Origin: Entoloma clypeatum
Taxonomy: Eukaryota; Basidiomycota; Agaricomycetes; Agaricales; Entolomataceae
NCBI GenBank assembly: GCA_963565915.1
Contig: OY751495.1
Coordinates: 3,596,001 to 3,660,000 of the forward strand
Reading direction: 5' to 3'
Length of the DNA stretch: 64,000 bases
Shown: positions 31,801 to 43,582 of the stretch, in pieces
How positions within the stretch are numbered: position 1 is the first letter of the stretch
Layout of the letters: each line of letters starts with the position of its first letter
Notes under the pieces: model-generated
Databases searched by the model: none
What the model was told of the DNA's origin: nothing
Seen by the model: only the letters and a program-made list of their open reading frames with translations
Position numbers and translations under genes: made by a program

Positions 31801-34262
31801 TTAGATCCCAAGGATGCTGCCGTTCCCAATCTTATTGGTCCAAATTTGCCTCGGGAGAGTCAAGGTGATCGTGAAGATTTCTGTATGTCGATGTTGACAT
31901 TGTTCAAGCCCTATTGGACAGGAAAAGATTTAAAGGCTGAGAATCAATCATGGGATGAGGCGTACAATGCACATGAATTTACTCCAAGGCAGTTGCAATT
32001 AATAGGGAATTTCAATTTGAGATACGAGTGTGTAGATGCTTGTGATGACTTCCATGCCCAGCTACGCAAAGGTGACCAGACTTTCATACATTCTTGGGGT
32101 TCTGACAGCATTGGCATTGCAAACAAATTAGACCAACAATGTGCTACTTCTGCACATTTAGAACCAGATGAAGTCGACATAGAAGTATGCCCCGTCCTTG
32201 GGAAAAAAGAAAGAGCACAGAGGGCACAGACCACTATGATGGACAAAATACTGCATCGACTACGATGGAACTTGCCAAAAATTGGCATCCCCATCATTCC
32301 ATTGCCGCGGGTACCCCCTTCAATAATCCAGTCAGGTAGCTCGTGGAGATCGGCCATCAAGAAAAAATGTCAAGATTTGTTAGACGCGTGCTCACGTCAT
32401 GTACCCGCAGATGCTCATCAAAATCTGGGTTGTTGCAACATGCACATCAAGAATGGCGTGGAGGTCATTGATAAATCATACGTAGAGAAAAGGTACCACT
32501 CACTGCAATGGGACAAAGTCATTAACAATGTTGTAACCCAATTTACCTTGAATAGAGAACAGGAATGCGCCTTTCGCATAGTAGCAAACCATGCATGTCA
32601 AGCACAATCTGAGCAACTCAAGATGTACATTGGCGGCATGGGTGGCATGGGTAAGTTGCGAGTTTTGAAAGCATTCATCAAGTTTTTTGAACTGTGAGAG
32701 GAATCCCATCGTATTGTTGTTGTCACTCCTACAGGAACTGCTGCTGCATTACTTGGGGGATCGACCTACCATAGTATGTTCGGCATCAATGACCTTAAAG
32801 ACTCACAACATATTTTGACCCAAATAAGAGCACAGCTTGTGGGTGTCCAATACATATTTTTTGACGAGGTATCGATGCTGTCATGCCGAGATCTATTCTG
32901 ATTGAGTCTTCAAATGATACAGGTCACTGGCAATGACACGGTGGCTTTCGGTGGGCTGAATATGATTTTTGCAGGTGATTTTGCCCAACTCCCACCTGTG
33001 ATCAGCAAAGAAAGTGCCACTTTGTACAGCTTGACAGTTGGAAAATGATCTTCCAAACGATATGAACAAGAGTCATCCATAGGAAAAGCTTTATGGCATC
33101 AAGTTACCGTTGTTGTGATCTTGAGGGAAAATATGAGGCAAAGAGTACAGAGTAGAGACAATGGCCACCTGTGAGAGGCTCTATCCAATATGCGGTACAA
33201 GGCATGTACTCCTGCCGACATCAAGTTCTTACAATCACGCATATGTAGCAAAAATGCTGATCGTAGTTCTATGAATGATGATGAATTCTGTAATGTTTAT
33301 ATAATCACAGCCTTCAATAACCACAAAGATTCAATTAATGCACTTGGAATGCAGAGGTTCGCTGCCGAAACTGGGCAAAAGTTGACAGTGTTCTATTCGG
33401 AAGACAAATTATCTGAGAAAGCGGCCAATGATGACAACAAGGTCACTAACTCAAGAAAAAAAGTCACAAACCACAGAATATCATCCATATCAGATGGTTT
33501 ACAGCGCTGGCTATGGGATGCACCCCATAGTACAGTCTCTGACTTCATTCCGGGTAAACTTGCATTGTGCCTTGAGATGCCCATCATGATTCGATCCAAT
33601 GCGGCAACTGAGCTGTGTATGACGAAGGGCCAAGAAGGTACTGTGTATGCATGGCAAGCTTCACTCGGTTCACGTGGGCAGCAAATGCTTGATACATTGT
33701 TTGTGAAACTCACCAATCCCCCTCAGAACGTAACGATAGATGGCTTACCAGAAAACGTTGTGCCTCTCGTTCCCAATTGTAAAAGTGTTGCATGCCAGCT
33801 GCCCGATGACACATTCATCCATATTACAAGGTCTCAGGTGGAGGTAATCCCCAACTTTTCGATAACGGACTATGCTTCTCAGGGTAAAACCCAACTGCGG
33901 AACATCGTTGACCTCGTTAACCTTCTTTGCCATCAAGCCTACTACACGGCTCTCTCGCGAAGTGCATCGGCAGCTGGTACTCTCATCCTCCAAGGGTTTG
34001 ACACAAAAATGATCACAGGTCGTGCGTCTGCTGCCTTACGACAAGAGTTTAGAACCTTGGAGATATTGGATGAGATCACACAGGTGCGTTTTGAGTTGAA
34101 ATTGCCAAGTTATGTATGGGGTGATGTTCGAAAAGAGTGGGTAACATCTTTCAGGAAATGGAAAGGTGATTTTTATGTGCCTTTCTCGGTTCACAAAGCC
34201 ATCCGATGGGGTAAAAATGATCCTTTCGTAATGGAAGATATTGATGACACTACTCCTGATGA
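28882..34262 (+). pseudogene. Helitron replicase-helicase, decayed
   Basis: One frame contains, in order, a DUF6570-like N-terminal part (ALPNNLWIGSVPQVLSELNW, HVVSPLEWL), the Helitron_like_N region (LYLQMFPWLFPYGLGGVGSL, ETNCFHI, WYITIAPVD), the tyrosine motif (ALKAVVLYVSDYITK), and a PIF1-type helicase with Walker A (GGMGGMGK), Walker B (IFFDEVSML) and C-terminal motifs (AYYTALSRSASAAGTLILQG). TGA codons at 31372, 32695, 32899, 33046 and 33172 interrupt it, plus 28879 before it. At about 30864 the text passes straight from KKFEVN to IHTCFS. The roughly 200 residues with the HUH nickase motif expected there are missing. The 3' end is cut by the poly(T) at 34263. Rolling-circle transposition is therefore impossible for this copy. 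Confidence 0.85.
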
Positions 34263-34790
34263 TTTTTTTTTTTTTTTTTTTTTTTTGAATCCAGTTTATT
34301 GTGCATGAGGAACTATGCTCCTATGGTACACATTACAGGCAGACAGGTAGTTGAGTATGAGTGAGTGAGTAAGGCATGGGCAGTGTGCTAAGTCAACGTG
34401 CAGTATGCTCTGGTCTGCTCTGTATATGATCTACAAGAGCCAAGGAATGCCATGTCCCCCCACTGACAAGGCAGCGGAGAATGAACATGCCGGCATATCC
34501 TCCACTGTTTTAGACCTCTTATCTCATCTTTGGACAATCATTGACATCCCATCATGCCGATAAAAGCAATTCGCGCTATGTTGCTATGGGGACACATGTG
34601 TTTACGGATGACGAGGCTCAAGAATACTAGACGGTAGGGTTAGAGTCGTGTGTCTCGAGGATAGACATCAAATGAGCACCATCTGGGGGAGCGGTATAGC
34701 TCTCCTCGAGTTGAAAGCCCTGCACCTGAGTCATACCTAGTAATTTGACGGTCAACGAGTCCTGCTGCGCCTGGTGATCTCAAGACGACC
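34263..34790 (-). pseudogene. Retroposed cDNA fragment with poly(A) tail
   Basis: Twenty-four T (34263-34286) read as a poly(A) tail on the minus strand. AATAAA (34300-34295) lies eight bases before it. About 330 bases of untranslated sequence precede, then a stop TAG (34629-34627). Upstream is a reading frame ending TAPPDGAHLMSILETHDSNP, open at least from 34734 (ATG) and probably from about 34779. This is the layout of a 5'-truncated processed transcript inserted by a LINE-type machinery. The parent gene is not recognised. Confidence 0.5.
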
Positions 34791-34799
34791 GGACCAAAA

Positions 34800-34980
34800 A
34801 GCTGAAGGCGAAAATCCTTTTAATTTATTGCTTCCGTAACGAACAACTTGCATTCCTTACAACCCTGCCTGTCATCTATATACGGATGCTTCGTTACCAA
34901 CTATCTTGACCCTTGAAACTTGACAGCAAATTCTCTTTGTACATGTTAGTAGGTACAAATCATTTGTATTCGCATCGCGA
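34800..34980. other. Unassigned spacer before the gag-protease relic
   Basis: It is AT-richer DNA without coding signal. It might be the leader of the element that follows. Confidence 0.25.
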
Positions 34981-35116
34981 AAATGCATCTTGGCCTTTCT
35001 GACTCCCACTTTTCGACTTCAATTCTAAAAACTTTGCTTCACAAATACTTCCTCTCTCACTCACTTGGGCGGACCCCACTTGAGTCTACCAAATCGACCA
35101 TCTATCTCTGTGTTTC

Positions 35117-36430
35117 ATGTCCCTTGCAGTTTATGACTCACCTTGCTGCTCTCCGGAGTGTTCAAGCCTACCGTTCCCTGCACCGTCCGTAGCCGGTTCG
35201 CACCTCCAGACTAACACTTCCGTAGTGTCGTCTAGTTCTTTAAAAGGTAAAGGACAGGAGGTCAACCAAGACCTACCTCCCCATATGTCCGCTAACACTG
35301 CAGGTCTTTTTGACAACTTCGAGGCTCGTTCAAGTCCAGCATCCTATGAAATTTATGGGACTTCAACGGTTGTTGGACGCAAGACTCCGCAAGTTCATCA
35401 GGCTGATCTGTCCACCTCAAACCCGCCTCTTACCATTCGTATTCCGGCTCTCCCGAACATGTTGACAACTCCATTGAATAACATACCCCTGGCCAACACA
35501 CACGAAGGCCAGAACTGAAAATCACCCGCTCCTCCTATGCTGCCTCTGCCTCTGCAAGCTCCAGTAACTCAAGATGGGTCGAGTCAGACGACTACCCAAT
35601 GTCGAGGACCATTGCAGTATCATTTTACTTCCACCGTCCAAGAACTCGTTGACTTCGATTCCTTGCAGGGAAAAATCCTTGGGGCGCCTATCACAGTAAC
35701 CGTCAGAGAACTCTTGGGATCATCTGTCGAGCTTCAAAAGTGCTTTTGCAGTATCACCAAGTCTCGTTGAGAGCTTAACGACAAGCCCGAACCTGTGGTC
35801 GCGCACCTCGTTGAACACCACGAAGAAATTGACGAAGAAATTTACACGCCGGGTGCTTTTACTTCTCAAACTTTCCACAACGACAACGACCATCATTGCA
35901 CATTTCATGACTCAAACGGCCAATGCCAAGGCTTACAGGCTGAATTCTCTTCTGACTCGACTGAAGACACTTACAAGTCTATTGTTACCAGATACTTGAA
36001 TGCGATCGTGTGCGTCCCTACTGAGGGCGCCTTATACGCAATGGACACCGGCCGTTTTGCTGCTTTGTTTGCCAACAATGACATGAAGATCATGGTAGAC
36101 ACCGGTTCTGAGCTAAACCTTGTATCGCGTTGGTTGTATCATTGATTGCAACGGAACTCGCTGGTCTCTTCGGGGGATCCATGGGAAGCTGTACCCCTCG
36201 GCGGCTGCATACACAACGTGCCCCTAGTCATTGCAGGCAAGGCTTTCAACCACCACTTTTTTGTCAGCAACGGCGGAATTGGATCAGGCAAACACGATAT
36301 CATCCTCGGACAACCCTTTCTTCAGTGGTATACTGCTAACATATTCTACATGAGATCCAGTCCAACAAAGATGCAGCTCTGGCAGTACGGATGTTACGGA
36401 CTCTACGGTATGAGGACCACGTCATATCTT
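35117..36430 (+). pseudogene. Retrotransposon gag-protease relic
   Basis: A single frame from 35117 to the LTR at 36431 is broken only by TGA at 35516, 35768 and 36143. It contains a gag-like mid part (YHFTSTVQELVDFDSLQGKI, ITVTVRELLGSSVELQK), an acidic segment, and a retroviral-type aspartic protease with active site IMVDTGSELNLVS and the matching downstream GKHDIILGQPFLQW. The family resembles gag-protease genes common in agaricomycetes. RT and integrase are absent because the LTR of the next element cuts it off. Confidence 0.6.
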
Positions 36431-36817
36431 TGTTATGCTTAACAAACCATTCCAAGGTTCGGGCAGAGTATGCAGGAAGTGGAAAGGCGAAGAGCAAAGT
36501 GATTGCTAAATCTAAGGAATGTAGCTATGGTACATGGGGTTTATATAGTACTGGCTACGAGCGGTAGCGAGTGAGTCAGTAGCTGCGGAAGGCAGTGCGG
36601 ATGAGTCAGTAACTGCGGAAGGCAGTGCGAAGTGAGTCAGACGACTGCAGACTGAGTAATCCCTACTGCGGAGTGCGAGTCAGCGCGGGAGTGAAGTATA
36701 CTAAAGGAGAATGGTAGAGTAAAGGTAAATGAATAAGCGGTCCGATGAGTCAAAGAAATGACGAAGGTACGATGCAAGGGAAAAGTGCGTAGCATACAAA
36801 CCGGTAAGTCCGTAACA
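36431..36817 (-). repeat. Gypsy-2 3' LTR
   Basis: 387 bp with TGTTACGG...GCATAACA ends on the minus strand, preceded by a purine tract (GAGGAGGGGAACA, 36830-36818). Its first 250 bases (plus-strand order) recur at 41472-41717. Confidence 0.8.
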
Positions 36818-36851
36818 TGTTCCCCTCCTCAAGCTCTGTGTCCTCACAGAG

Positions 36852-37223
36852 TCATTGTCCCCATCCCTCGTTGTTGCCGGGATCGGACCAGTTCGGACTT
36901 TCCTTGAGGCTCCAATCATATATCAACTCCTCGTTGATGGCTACGGCGAGTTCGAGGCCTTTGATAGCCAGCCGAATACGTCGATTCTCGATCACGAGGG
37001 TGCTGGTGTAGTTTCCAAGAATTTGTTTTTCCTCGGGACTCGGGGCGACGGGTAGGTTGGACAGCGAGTGGAGCCGGATATGCATCTGGCGATGGAGGAG
37101 GTCGGCAAGGGAAGTTTCAAGAGCGTGGATTTGGTCTCTCATGGAGAGCGCTTCGTTCATAAGGGCAGCGATGGCGGGGTTGATGTCGGTGGTGGAGGTG
37201 GAGGTGACGATGGTGTTTGACAT
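36852..37223 (-). CDS. Extra 123-residue ORF between gypsy-2 pol and its 3' LTR
   Basis: The frame starts MSNTIVTSTSTTDINP, is predicted mostly helical with a heptad-like part (MRDQIHALETSLADLLHRQM), and ends GWGQ. It lies on the same strand as pol, in the 540-bp interval where retrotransposons usually carry no gene. No domain is recognised. It could encode an accessory coiled-coil protein or be fortuitous. Confidence 0.4.
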   Translation of the reverse strand: MSNTIVTSTSTTDINPAIAALMNEALSMRDQIHALETSLADLLHRQMHIRLHSLSNLPVAPSPEEKQILGNYTSTLVIENRRIRLAIKGLELAVAINEELIYDWSLKESPNWSDPGNNEGWGQ

Positions 37224-37355
37224 GGCGGTGAGGATGGTTGAGAGATAAAAGAAGAATGGGGTGGCTATATTGGGCAGGGAGAAGACTAGAGCGGGGAACT
37301 CGGTGTGTGGTTGACTGATGAGGTCGATACTGTCATGGGTTTTGAGAACTCGTCT

Positions 37356-40300
37356 TTATTGTGGTCGAGACGGGTTCTGCCGATGGAAATCACGGATCAA
37401 ATCTTGAGCGTTCTGAACATTAGCTCGAGGTTCCCATGTGTTCTCTTCTGGGCCATATCCTTCCCACTGAACGAGGTACTGGATCTTTCCGCAGAACTTT
37501 TGAGAGTCCAGGATTGTAGACACATGGTACTCTTCTCGTCCTTCGACGATGATCGGATCAGGGGCTGGTTTCTTTTTCTGGATGGCGTACTTCGGAGTTT
37601 CATATGGTGACAACAGGGTCTCATTGAACACAGGGTGAATCATCTTCCAAGTCTTCGGAAGATCAAGAAGGTACGCGCTAGCTCCTTTCTTCTCTAGGAC
37701 TTTGAATGGTCCATGTCGGAGTGCATCAAGTTTCTTTGAGGGACATACGGTCCTGATGTTAGTCCCTTCCAGCCACACCTTGTCTCCGATGCGGTAGTCC
37801 CGAGACTGACTTCGCCGTGTGTCAACTGTCTTCTTCATCTGATCCTGTGCTTGTTTCAGCGCAGCATTGGCTTCTTCTCGTGCCTGTTTGAGTTTTTTCA
37901 AGAAGTCGTTGGCAGCCGGATTGGTATCTTCTAACACGAGTTCTCCCTTCCACGGATGTAAACCGTAGTTGAGGTAGAATGGGGTGTGCTTCGTCGCCTG
38001 ATGTTCTTTGTCATTGTACTGGAACTCTGCGATTGCGATCCATTCAGCCCAATCATCCTGTAGGTGGTTGACAAAGTTTCGTAAGAATGCTTCTGTTTCC
38101 TGATGCGATCGCTCGGCCTGTCCATCAGTCTGTGGGTGGTATGCGGTGGACAGGTTCCTCTTGATCCCTAACATGCGGCAGAGTATCTCCATGAACTTCG
38201 CGGCGAACTGCGGTCCCCTGTCGCTGATGATCTTCTTGGGGATCCCATGAAGCTTCCATATCTGATCCCGATAGATCTTGGCTAATCCTTCAGCCGATAG
38301 TTCCACGGTTGTCGGAATGAGGTGAAGCATCTTTGAATGTCTATCCGTGATGACCAGAATTGCGTTTTTTCCATCAGATTCTGGTATCGGTCCCACAACG
38401 TTGATTCCTATGTCTTCCCATGGGTGACTTGGTGCTGCATGGGGATGAAGCGGAGCATGTCGCTTTTGTCGGTTAATCTTGTTGCGTTGACAAGTGTCGC
38501 AACCCTTCACGTACTTCTTTACATCATGCAGTATGGTAGGCCACCAGTAGGTGCGAGTGAGGAGTTCATGTGTCCAGTACTGTCCTGGATGTCCGGCCAC
38601 TGGTGCATCGTGTGACTCGAACATCAATTCTTGTCGTAATTGTGGATCTGGCGGGACATAGACTTGTTCGCCTGCATATGTGATGCCGTTTTCCTGTTGA
38701 TACCAATGAGGATTCTTCTTTAGACCCTGGGCTACTTCTGTCTCCATGCGGTTTGAACCCTTGATGCGTGTGATCCACGGATTTTCAATGGTTGTGACGT
38801 TTCCAATTTTGATGGAATCAGATGTTTCACCCCCTTCAAGGAATTGTTCCTCCGTGAACATCTCCATTTGTACCACATCTTCTGATTTCAACCGTTTCAA
38901 GAATAGTCCTTCCTTGAGCATCTGGTCACTGTCCTGTGGTTCGAGTTCCGCTTCATACCAGGGTAAGCGTGATAGGATGTCCGCTTTCGCATTGGTCTTG
39001 CCGGGCACATGCCGTAATTCGAAGTCATAGTCTTGTAACTTCATTTTCCAGCGTCGCTGTCGTTGATTCAGGTCCTGAGGGTGACGGAAATATTCCAGGT
39101 TCTTGTGATCGGTCAAGATTTCAAAACGTTCCCTGGCTTCGAGCAGATAGTGTCTCCAATCTTTTAATGCTTCCACGACTGCCAGGAGTTCCTTGTCGTA
39201 TATCTCGTAATTCTGTTCAGCTGCGGACATGGTCCGCGACAAGAACGCGATGGGGTGCCATTTGTCGTTTTGCTTCTGAGAGAGTACTGCTCCAATTGCA
39301 TATCCCGATGCATCGGTTTCAACCCTGAACTGTCCCTCTGGTTTCGGTAATGCCAAGACCGGTGCCGATGTAATTGCCCGTATGAGACCTTCAAAAGCTT
39401 GCTGCTCTGTTGGTCCCCAAGTAAATGCCGTACCGCCTGTGAGCGCGGTGAGAGGCTTTGCAATGTTTGAGTACCCTTCAATAAATCATCGATAGAAGTT
39501 AGCAAATCCAAGGAACTTCTGAACTTCCTTTTTTGATGTGGGTGCTCGCCAGTTTCGAATTGTATCCACCTTCTCAGTTTCCATCTCGACACGTCCCTCA
39601 CCAACCACATACCCCAATATAGGACATTTCATTACTTCCCATAAACACTTCTTCTCCTTTAGGAACAAATCATTGTCCGATAGGATCTGTAGAATTTCTT
39701 GAGTGTTTCGCGCGAGTTCTTCCTTGGTTTTACCGATAACCACGATGTCATCCATGTAGATCACGCAGATACGTCGGCGGATCTGGTCCCGGAATAGACT
39801 AGCCATCATTCGGGAGAACGTTCCCGGGGAATTGCAAAGACCAAAAAACATGACCAATGGTTCGAACAATCCTCGACTGGTGAGGAAGGCAGCTTTCCAT
39901 TCATCGCCCTCCTTAATCCGGACGTTGTTATAACCCCACATGATGTCCATTTTATTGAAGTAGACCGCATCTTTCAGTACTTCCAAGAGATCGGATATTC
40001 GTGGGAGTGGGAACTTGTCTTTGACCGTGAATTTATTGACCATGCGGTAATCTTGTACCAATTGTTTGGAGCCATCCTTCTTGTTGATGAAGAAGCAAGG
40101 GGAGGCATAAGGGGATTTGGACGGGCGGATCTTTCCTGTTGCTAGACCCTCGTCAATGAATGTGTCCAATTCTTCTTGTTCCTTTTGCGTCATAGGATAT
40201 GTATTTCCCCCTAGTTCCTTTGGTGCGTCCGGTGTAAGTTCGATACCATGGTCCCATTCCCTCTCCTTTGGGATCTTGTCAAAGTTCTCTTTCTCGAAAA

Positions 40301-40704
40301 GATGAGCAAATCGTTCAACATATGAGGGTCGTTTGGTTGTGGGAGGTGGTGTGGGAGTGACAGCTTCCAAAATAGGGTCTCCAGGCTTCCATTTCTGATC
40401 CGACTTTTTGGGTGCATCTTTGTCGCGCACCTCAACCATGCGAACCCGGTGTTTGCGACCATTAAGGTTAATCCTAAAATCCGAGTGTTTGGTTCGACAT
40501 GTTGTTGGGCACCGGTTAAATGTTACCACGCCGGTTGTCCAATTGATTGTGGGGTTGTGGTGTACCAACCAGTCATGTCCCAAGAGCATGTCCGTCCTCC
40601 CAATGTCCAGTACCATTGCTTCCATGGTTTCCTGATGTGCTCCCAAATCCAGTTTGACTTCGGCAAGTTGGTTCGCTTTCTGTTGTCGATTTGGCGATCC
40701 ATGA
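37356..40704 (-). pseudogene. Gypsy-2 protease-RT-RNase H-integrase-chromodomain (one nonsense codon)
   Basis: One minus-strand frame holds a protease C-terminal part (GRTDMLLGHDWLVHHNP), RT with DYRMVNKFTVKDKFPLPRI and YMDD in the catalytic box, a TGA at 39488-39486 within FYR-FIEGYS, RNase H (ETDASGYAIGAVLS, LTDHKNLEYF), integrase (HHCC finger with C-x2-C in CDTCQRNK, SDRGPQFAAKF, QTDGQAERSHQ) and a chromodomain (YLVQWEGYGPEENTWEP) ending at 37356. The stop replaces an arginine (CGA to TGA) in the RT connection. The upstream end at 40704 breaks into unrelated DNA. Confidence 0.88.
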
Positions 40705-41471
40705 ATCCAGAGCCCTGTAAAAGTAACTAGGAACCCTTTACAACATCTTCATAGAAACATGTTAATATGATCCAGCAATTCACAAAAAAATGGGTTGGGA
40801 GAATTTTATTGAATACAAGTGCTACAACATGAAGAATGTGCAAAATGTCCCCCTCATGCCTCCAGGCGTGTCATCCCTCGCGTGTGCGTCCCTTGCAGCC
40901 CCCACCTGCACCGCGCATGTGCTGGCGTTTCTTGTGTCATCGCCCGCCCATGCTCCCACTCCCTCCCTTGTGCCCCTCCTGCCATCCTTGAAGTGTCCCG
41001 TGCGTCACTCCTCGCAGCCCCCGCCTGCGCCGCTCATGTGCTGGTGTTTCTTGTGTCATTGCCCACCCGTGGTCCCTCTCCCTCGCAACCCCCACCTATG
41101 CCAGCATGTGTGTTGGCGTTCCTTGTGTCTTCGCCCACCCTTGGTCCCTCTCATGTCGTCCCTCTCGTGTCCCTCTCGTGTCCCGCCATTCTCTCATGTT
41201 TTGTTAGTGATGTGACATGCCATGGATGATGGAGGACTTACCTATAAGTGGGCTCCGTGGCCCTCATGTGAACGGACGGGGGAGGGACAGACAGAGGAGG
41301 GGGGCAGAAGCGAGTGGAGGAGGTGATGGGAGGCAAGAAGACATGATATGGGACTTGGAATATTTTTTGACTTTCGGCCGTTGCCGAGGTCGGCAAGTGC
41401 TGATGTTTCATCAACATCATCGTGCCTGGTCACGGAACTTGCCGAGTATTAATCTTGCCATGTCTACTGTA
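40705..41471. repeat. Unclassified repeat inserted between the two gypsy-2 parts
   Basis: It has no gene. It contains C/T-rich quasi-repeats of CTCGTGTCC and CTTGTGTC, the motif CTTACCTATAAGTGGG (41239-41254), G-rich GGAGGGACAGACAGAGGAGG and an imperfect hairpin around CGGCAAGTG...GGAACTTGCCGAG (41392-41446). The same series of features occurs at 62800-63700, so this is a second copy of one repeat family. Confidence 0.5.
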
Positions 41472-41717
41472 TGTTATGCTTAACAAACCGTTCCAAGGTT
41501 CAGGCAGAGTATGCAGGAAGTGGAAAGGCGAAGAGCAATGTGATTGCTAAATCTAAGGAATCTACTACAGTACAGGAGGTTTATATAGATACTGACTATA
41601 GGTGGTAGCAGATGAGTCAGTACTGCAGAAGGCAGTGCGCATGAGTAAGGCGACTGCAGAAGGCTATGTACAATGAGTAAGCTGACTGCAGAAAGCGAGT
41701 CAGCACGGGAGCGAACC
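41472..41717 (-). repeat. Truncated gypsy-2 LTR
   Basis: It is closely similar to 36431-36690 (TGTTATGCTTAACAAACC, GCAGAGTATGCAGGAAGTGG), then stops at GGGAGCGAA and joins gypsy protease sequence. Confidence 0.75.
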
Positions 41718-42150
41718 AGTCATGTCCCAAGAGTATGTCCGTTCTTCCAATGTCCAGTACCATTGCTTCCATGGTTTCCTGATGTGCTCCCAAATCCAGC
41801 TTGACTTCGGCAAGTTGGTTCGCTTTCTGTTGTCGATTTGGCGATCCATCTGCATTTAGAATTGCTATGGGCGGTATTCCTCGCGTGGGGAGGTTCTGTT
41901 CGTGTACTATTCTGGGATGGATACATGTGTGTTCACATCGGCTGTCAACCTCAGGTCGGATAACCTTTGGTCCTCATCGTGTCCTGAGCTGAGCTAACAG
42001 CCTGATTTCTCGTCTTTTCGGAGGTTTATCTCCCTTCACAATCTTAGTTGATGCAGCGGCTCGCTTGGCAGGGATGACATAGGTTCTATTGTCTGCAGTC
42101 ATACAAGGCAAGCAAGTCCGTTTAATAGATAAGGGTCGCGACTTAGCGTC
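41718..42150 (-). pseudogene. Gypsy-2 protease segment, second copy
   Basis: The first 134 bases (41718-41851) repeat 40570-40704 with few changes. The minus-strand translation near 41900 resembles a protease active site in which DSG is changed (DSRCEHTCIHP), followed by RIVHEQNLPTRGI. It joins gag upstream, so it belongs to the 5' part of a second gypsy-2 copy. Confidence 0.6.
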
Positions 42151-42152
42151 GT

Positions 42153-43019
42153 TTAATCGGACCCTTTGGGAAAATCCTTCTCGTCGGCTTCTAAGATTGT
42201 GGTTTCATCATTCTCGGCATCTTCTTTGGACACCTTCCTAACCCTTCCGGAGTTCTTCTTTGGCTTGCGGCAGTTGTGCGCAATATGGCCTTCTTGGTCA
42301 CAGTTGAAACACTTGCGACCATCTTTCTTCTTTGGAGCGCTACAGTCTTTAGCCAGATGACCGAAGCGTTGACAGTTGTAGCAACGGGCTACTCCTGCTT
42401 TGTCGATCTCCATGGCCTTGCCCTGACCACCATAAGTGGTACCCGATCCGGTGCGCATGTCGCCGCCACCTCAGATGACCAGTGCATGTCCTTCCATCTG
42501 TCGTCCCTTGTTTCGGATCTCCTTTGCGTAATCAGTGTACGTCTTGCCATCGCTAGCCACTTGTTCAGAGATTCTGCGGTTGACGTTTTTCTCTAGGATG
42601 TATTTCCCAGTTTCTTCGCCAAGGTTTGACAGTCCCAAGAGTTCTTCAAATTCATCCAAGAATTCATCAACAGTGCATTTCTCTTGTTTCAGGACTTCGA
42701 GTCTCGCTTTGGCAGCGACCGACTTGTTGGCGATGGAGAATCGTGTGGCGATATCATCGGAAAAACCTAGCCAGGTGATGTTCTTGTTGTCAACGGCAAG
42801 AGCGTCTAACTTGTTACTGGCCCAGTGTCTGCCGGACCCTTCCATCATGCGGGATAGCACCGCAAGAATCTTCTGATCATCTGTGAGGCTCTTTTGGAAC
42901 CTGATGTATAGTTTGGTGGCTTTCCACCACTCGTCAAAGGTGTATCTGTCCTTGAACATCCCAGGATCCTTGATGATCTTGGATGTATCCATTGTTTGTA
43001 CAGCCGGGGCTTCTGCCAT
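42153..43019 (-). pseudogene. Gypsy-2 gag (one nonsense codon)
   Basis: The frame starts MAEAPAVQTMDTSKIIKDPG, with a capsid-like part (FDEWWKATKLYIRFQ, TRFSIANKSVAAKARLEVL, CTVDEFLDEFEELLGL). TGA lies at 42473-42471. Two zinc knuckles follow (CYNCQRFGHLAKDC, CFNCDQEGHIAHNC). It ends at 42153 after an acidic tail. A CTTCTCCTCCGCAG-like sequence just before the ATG could be an acceptor, so an upstream coding exon (43022-43380) is possible. Confidence 0.8.
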
Positions 43020-43382
43020 GTCTAGAGTCTGCGGAGGAGAAGAGGGGTCGGGTTGTTGGGATGAAGATGGGGTTCGGGATACAGGTAAGGATTGAAAATG
43101 AGTCCCTGTTCTAGGCGTCTGTTTGATATCTGACTGTGCAGAGTCAAAAGTAAATTCGTCAGGGGACTCGTCGGCGGAATCAGTGGCAAAACATTCAGAG
43201 TATTTTCTCTGTAAATCTCTAAGGAATCTCTGTTCCTGCGCGTCTGTTGGTCTCGAGAAGGGGTCAAGTCTCTCGTTTCGTGCCCAGCGGTTGTACTCGG
43301 TCTGTTGTTCTTCGGTGGTGAAGTGGGCATAGATCTGCTGCTTTGAGTAAGACGTGATGATGTGGCTCTGGGACGTCTCGAT

Positions 43383-43582
43383 NNNNNNNNNNNNNNNNNN
43401 NNNNNNNNNNNNNNNNNNNNNNNNNNNNNNNNNNNNNNNNNNNNNNNNNNNNNNNNNNNNNNNNNNNNNNNNNNNNNNNNNNNNNNNNNNNNNNNNNNNN
43501 NNNNNNNNNNNNNNNNNNNNNNNNNNNNNNNNNNNNNNNNNNNNNNNNNNNNNNNNNNNNNNNNNNNNNNNNNNNNNNNNNN
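43383..43582. other. Assembly gap (200 N)
   Basis: Exactly 200 N separate the gag upstream region from the next host gene. The true length and content, including the gypsy-2 5' LTR and the 5' end of the next gene, are unknown. Confidence 0.99.

Noticed and set aside
40790..41229. Pro/Cys-rich plus-strand frames of about 140 codons
   Set aside because: They are translations of C/T-rich quasi-repeats. Similar frames appear in the related repeat at 62855-63475.
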